Origin: an uncultured Clostridia bacterium
Lineage (GTDB): Bacteria > Bacillota > Clostridia > Christensenellales > UBA1242
Direction of reading: 5' to 3'
DNA: 15,634 nucleotides
NCBI GenBank assembly: GCA_934778205.1
Contig: CAKVOD010000016.1
Location: 1-15,634, forward strand
Shown here: positions 14,078 through 15,634 of the stretch, piece after piece
Layout: each line of letters opens with the position of its first letter
Position numbering within the stretch: the stretch's first letter is position 1
Translations under genes and position numbers: made by a program
Notes under the pieces: model-generated
Told to the model about the DNA's origin: nothing
The model's input: only the letters and a program-made list of their open reading frames with translations
Database searches by the model: none

Positions 14078-14136
14078 TTAATTCCCAAAGTAAATTCCAC
14101 CTCAAATTCCACTATGGAATATACTTTGAGAATTAA
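14078..14136. repeat. 22-bp imperfect inverted repeat
   Basis: Arms 14078-14099 and 14115-14136 match at 20 of 22 positions around a 15-base loop, which contains another AATTCCAC copy. There is no T run on either side. It sits between a terminator and the next promoter, so it is probably not transcribed from either; it may be a small mobile-element end pair or a protein-binding structure. Confidence 0.7.
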
Positions 14137-14174
14137 CAGAACAGAAGTTCAATTATAAAACTATTTGTTAGTAG

Positions 14175-14203
14175 TTGCAAATAATTAAATTTTATGTTAT
14201 ACC
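14175..14203 (+). promoter_or_regulatory. Promoter of the structured leader RNA
   Basis: TTGCAA (14175-14180), 17 bases and an extended -10 TG-T-TATACC (14195-14203) predict a start at about 14210. That is the first base of helix P1 of the leader, which supports both calls. Confidence 0.65.
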
Positions 14204-14209
14204 ATTCTT

Positions 14210-14339
14210 ATCCATAAAGAGTATGCGAGGGACAAGCCCGTTGACCATACACCAATCTGACAAATATGTTAAGGTGGTAAAGCTTGTGTGATGGGTGTAA
14301 TAAAAGGAAACCAACCCCATCATTTATGGTGGGGTTTTT
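14210..14339 (+). ncRNA. Riboswitch-like leader: three-way junction, pseudoknot and terminator switch
   Basis: Helices I can trace by hand: P1 ATCCAT (14210-14215) with ATGGGT (14291-14296); P2 GTATG (14221-14225) with CATAC (14246-14250), continued by GGG/CCC (14229-14231, 14237-14239) across GA...TGA, a kink-turn-like bulge. P3 is ACC (14251-14253) with GGT (14273-14275), topped by TGACA/TGTTA around AATA. The P2 loop ACAAG (14232-14236) pairs with CTTGT (14283-14287) as a pseudoknot. The P1 3' strand, as TGATGGG (14289-14295), can instead pair perfectly with CCCATCA (14316-14322), which is the 5' arm of the terminator at 14313-14339. P1 formation would therefore release the terminator. The GAGGGAC..GCCC..TGA and AAGGTG-TAA words recall the SAM-I (S-box) core, but the P4 helix is missing, so I do not assign a class. 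Confidence 0.6.
14313..14339 (+). terminator. Intrinsic terminator inside the leader
   Basis: A 10-bp stem (14313-14322 with 14327-14336, one G-U) with loop TTTA runs into five T's (14335-14339). It ends 33 bases before the start codon of the following gene, the standard place for transcriptional attenuation. Confidence 0.85.
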
Positions 14340-14372
14340 GCTTGCTATTCTTTTGGAATTTTGGAGGTATTT

Positions 14373-14621
14373 ATGATATTAAAAGATTTAGTAAAAGACA
14401 AAAAAGAAGTTGTAATTGTATTAGATGAAAACAATCGCAAACATTTTTTAAAGCAGGCAAGAGAAGAGGGTTTTAAATGGAATGGCAAAAAAGATATTCA
14501 AGAAAATGATGAATGTTTCTTTCATATGCTAATCAATGATAGTGGTTATATCGCAAACATATCTACAATGTGCTATGTTAAGTCAAAAGAATTGCACTCA
14601 TTGCCAACTTATCAATATTAA
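14373..14621 (+). CDS. Small protein of unknown function controlled by the structured leader
   Basis: The 82-residue soluble protein has no signal peptide or membrane segment. The N-terminus (MILKDLVKDKKEVVIVLDE) looks like a helix and strand, followed by a helix (about 20-32) and a GFKWNGKKDIQENDECFFHM segment (33-52). It resembles small phage- or ICE-borne proteins with a helix followed by a G-x-K-W motif, whose function is unknown; this likeness is from memory of the pattern. GGAGG (14363-14367) lies 5 bases before ATG 14373, a strong site, so the upstream in-frame TTG is rejected. It is the only gene after the riboswitch-like leader and probably a single-gene unit. Nothing indicates a toxin, enzyme or transporter. 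Confidence 0.72.
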   Translation: MILKDLVKDKKEVVIVLDENNRKHFLKQAREEGFKWNGKKDIQENDECFFHMLINDSGYIANISTMCYVKSKELHSLPTYQY

Positions 14622-14643
14622 AATCAACTAAAATGGTTTCCAT

Positions 14644-14705
14644 AAAAAAATCGCGCTTGCAACACCTTTTGTGAGAATTAATTTTCCCTTGGTGTTCAAA
14701 CGCGA
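14644..14705 (-). terminator. Minus-strand terminator of the recombinase gene
   Basis: An imperfect stem of about 15 bp pairs 14651-14666 with 14691-14705. Read on the minus strand it is followed by seven T's (14650-14644). On + it has no T run. It lies about 120 bases after the recombinase stop. The interval 14706-14822 holds no gene that I can support. Confidence 0.75.
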
Positions 14706-14822
14706 CTTTACTTGGCGGAGTCAACACTTTCGTCATAAGTAGGTATAATCAGAACTTTGTATTGAGTTTGGTTTTATATTTTTTTTAAATTTATCTACAA
14801 TGAAATTTATGTTTATAAATCC

Positions 14823-15401
14823 TTATAAGTATTTATAAAAACTACTCCTATTCATTTTAAGAGATGACAGGGCTTCGGCTAGTGTTATCTCTTTTTTCTT
14901 GTATTGATTTGCGACTTGTGGAAAGTTTGGTGGTATTTCTATTTTGGGGCGACCTAGGTGCTTGCCTTTTTCTTTGGCTATACGGATACCCTCAGCTTGC
15001 CGTTTCTTAATATTTTCTCTTTCGTTTTCAGCAACAAACGAAAGGATTTGAAGAACAATGTCGCTTATGAATTTTCCAACCAAGTTTTTACCTTCGGCTC
15101 TCGTGTCGAGTAGTGGCATATCCAAAACTTGAATATCTACATTCATATCGTTCACAAGTGTTCGCCATTCATCAATAATCATATCGTAATTACGCCCAAG
15201 TCTATCAATGCTTTTGATTATCAGTAAATCACCAGATTTAAGTATTTTCTTCAATTTTTGATACTCGTCTCTTTCAAAATTTTTGCCACTTTGTTTATCA
15301 ATAAATATTGTTTCATCATTTAATCCTTGTGCATATATTTCCACAAGTTGTCTATCGATATTTTGTTCTTTTGTGCTAACACGCACATAACCATATTTCA
15401 T
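14823..15401 (-). CDS. Serine recombinase (resolvase/invertase family)
   Basis: Small serine recombinase that cuts and rejoins DNA through a 5'-phosphoserine bond. The 192-residue product has the catalytic domain (1-125) with YVRVSTKEQ carrying nucleophile Ser9 and Arg7, and IDRLGRN (65-71) with Arg67 and Arg70. A long dimerisation helix rich in E, N, R, K (about 118-147) is followed by the linker LGRPKI and a C-terminal HTH (about 162-190, ending NRSSFYKYL). The length is that of Tn3-type resolvases and Hin/Gin-type invertases. No large transposase-type extension is present. GAGGTG lies about 7 bases before the ATG on the minus strand. No Tn3 transposase or invertible cassette is visible in the window. 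Several inverted repeats lie just upstream (15496-15554) and could hold its recombination site. Confidence 0.94.
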   Translation of the reverse strand: MKYGYVRVSTKEQNIDRQLVEIYAQGLNDETIFIDKQSGKNFERDEYQKLKKILKSGDLLIIKSIDRLGRNYDMIIDEWRTLVNDMNVDIQVLDMPLLDTRAEGKNLVGKFISDIVLQILSFVAENERENIKKRQAEGIRIAKEKGKHLGRPKIEIPPNFPQVANQYKKKEITLAEALSSLKMNRSSFYKYL

Positions 15402-15418
15402 ATAATCACCTCTAAAAA

Positions 15419-15427
15419 ATTATATCA
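15419..15427 (-). promoter_or_regulatory. Extended -10 promoter of the recombinase gene
   Basis: On the minus strand TG-A-TATAAT reads from 15427 to 15419, a perfect extended -10. No good -35 is seen at the usual distance. The predicted start is only about 10-13 bases before the start codon, so the ribosome site would lie at the very 5' end of the mRNA. Confidence 0.5.
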
Positions 15428-15495
15428 TCGGAAATTTTGTCTGAATGCACCGAAGGTATATTCAAGCAAAACTGATTTTTATTCAATCCGTGATG

Positions 15496-15554
15496 CCACA
15501 ATTTATTGTGGAATTGCATTTAGCAATTTAAAATTTGACTTGTTTAAATTTTAA
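15496..15554. repeat. Three consecutive perfect inverted repeats upstream of the recombinase
   Basis: In order: CCACAAT-TT-ATTGTGG (15496-15511), AATTGC-ATTTA-GCAATT (15512-15528) and TTAAAATTT, 9-base centre, AAATTTTAA (15528-15554). They abut one another, and none has a T run. Such clustered dyads 95-155 bases upstream of a resolvase gene are where a res site would be expected, though true subsites are usually longer and less perfect. Confidence 0.55.
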
Positions 15555-15576
15555 CATCACATAGATTATACCAAAC

Positions 15577-15613
15577 AAAAAAGACTCCTACTTTAAAAGT
15601 GGAAGTCTTTTTC
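15577..15613. terminator. Bidirectional terminator
   Basis: An A-rich arm from 15577 (AAAAGACT, CC, ACTTT) pairs with AAAGT, GG, AGTCTTTTT to 15613 with one-base offsets. A and T runs on both sides allow activity in either direction. It probably separates the recombinase unit from genes beyond the window. Confidence 0.75.
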
Positions 15614-15620
15614 TGTCCAA

Positions 15621-15634
15621 AAAGGTGTACCTTT
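15621..15634. repeat. Palindromic 14-mer identical to 6510-6523, cut by the window end
   Basis: AAAGGTGTACCTTT forms the last 14 bases. An identical 14-mer lies inside the inverted repeat at 6502-6535. It may be the start of a further repeat copy. Confidence 0.7.

Noticed and set aside
14210..14300. Firm assignment as a SAM-I riboswitch
   Set aside because: Core words match, but P4 is missing, the pseudoknot partner lies in an altered position, and the downstream gene has no methionine link.
11112..15634. Integrative element inserted at the tRNA-Pro
   Set aside because: No repeat of the tRNA 3' end and no tyrosine integrase are present in the window.

Overview
The window looks like uncultured Clostridia-type Firmicutes DNA, probably an assembled contig. 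Low-to-moderate GC, Gram-positive style AGGAGG-like ribosome sites, TTGACA/TATAAT promoters, a type II lipoprotein, a P-type signal peptidase and a CCA-encoding tRNA support this; the exact genus cannot be read from the sequence. Bases 1-32 are a pure C run, most likely an assembly or sequencing artefact. The last 14 bases are a palindrome also found at 6510-6523, so both window ends look like assembly boundaries.

Bases 33-9716 are chromosomal backbone. The genes, all on +, are an exported protein of unknown function (169-1482), a YigZ/IMPACT protein (1542-2117), a GIY-YIG nuclease (2762-3052), recX and acpS overlapping by ATGA (3068-3993), signal peptidase I (4282-5025) followed by an unknown membrane protein (5071-6102), an unknown cytosolic protein (6747-7544) and methionyl-tRNA synthetase (7633-9315). 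Two dispersed repeat families fill the gaps. Family A (2281-2709 in two orientations, and 6105-6462) carries a GGTCGAAATGACAATG core. Family B (2076-2210, 3994-4170, 9271-9716) has a GC-rich hairpin followed by a core that sits exactly at the 3' ends of yigZ, acpS and metG. In yigZ and metG it is translated in the same frame and supplies the last residues and the stop codon. In acpS the same frame is preserved just after the stop.

Bases 9785-11040 are AT-rich, decayed accessory DNA. They hold a fragment duplicated from an XRE regulator gene, a perfect consensus promoter (TTGACA-17-TATAAT) aimed antisense into a ribbon-helix-helix gene, a divergent two-domain XRE regulator with a palindromic operator, and a RhuM-family remnant.

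From 11072 onward there is a tRNA-Pro(CGG) with promoter and terminator, a large modular lipoprotein, and a compact regulatory RNA candidate. The RNA consists of a promoter, a three-way junction with a pseudoknot, and mutually exclusive antiterminator and terminator helices. It precedes an 82-residue protein of unknown function. Last comes a serine recombinase on the minus strand, with a cluster of inverted repeats upstream that could be its site. The regulatory RNA plus small protein, and the repeats that write protein C-termini, are the two most promising undescribed items.
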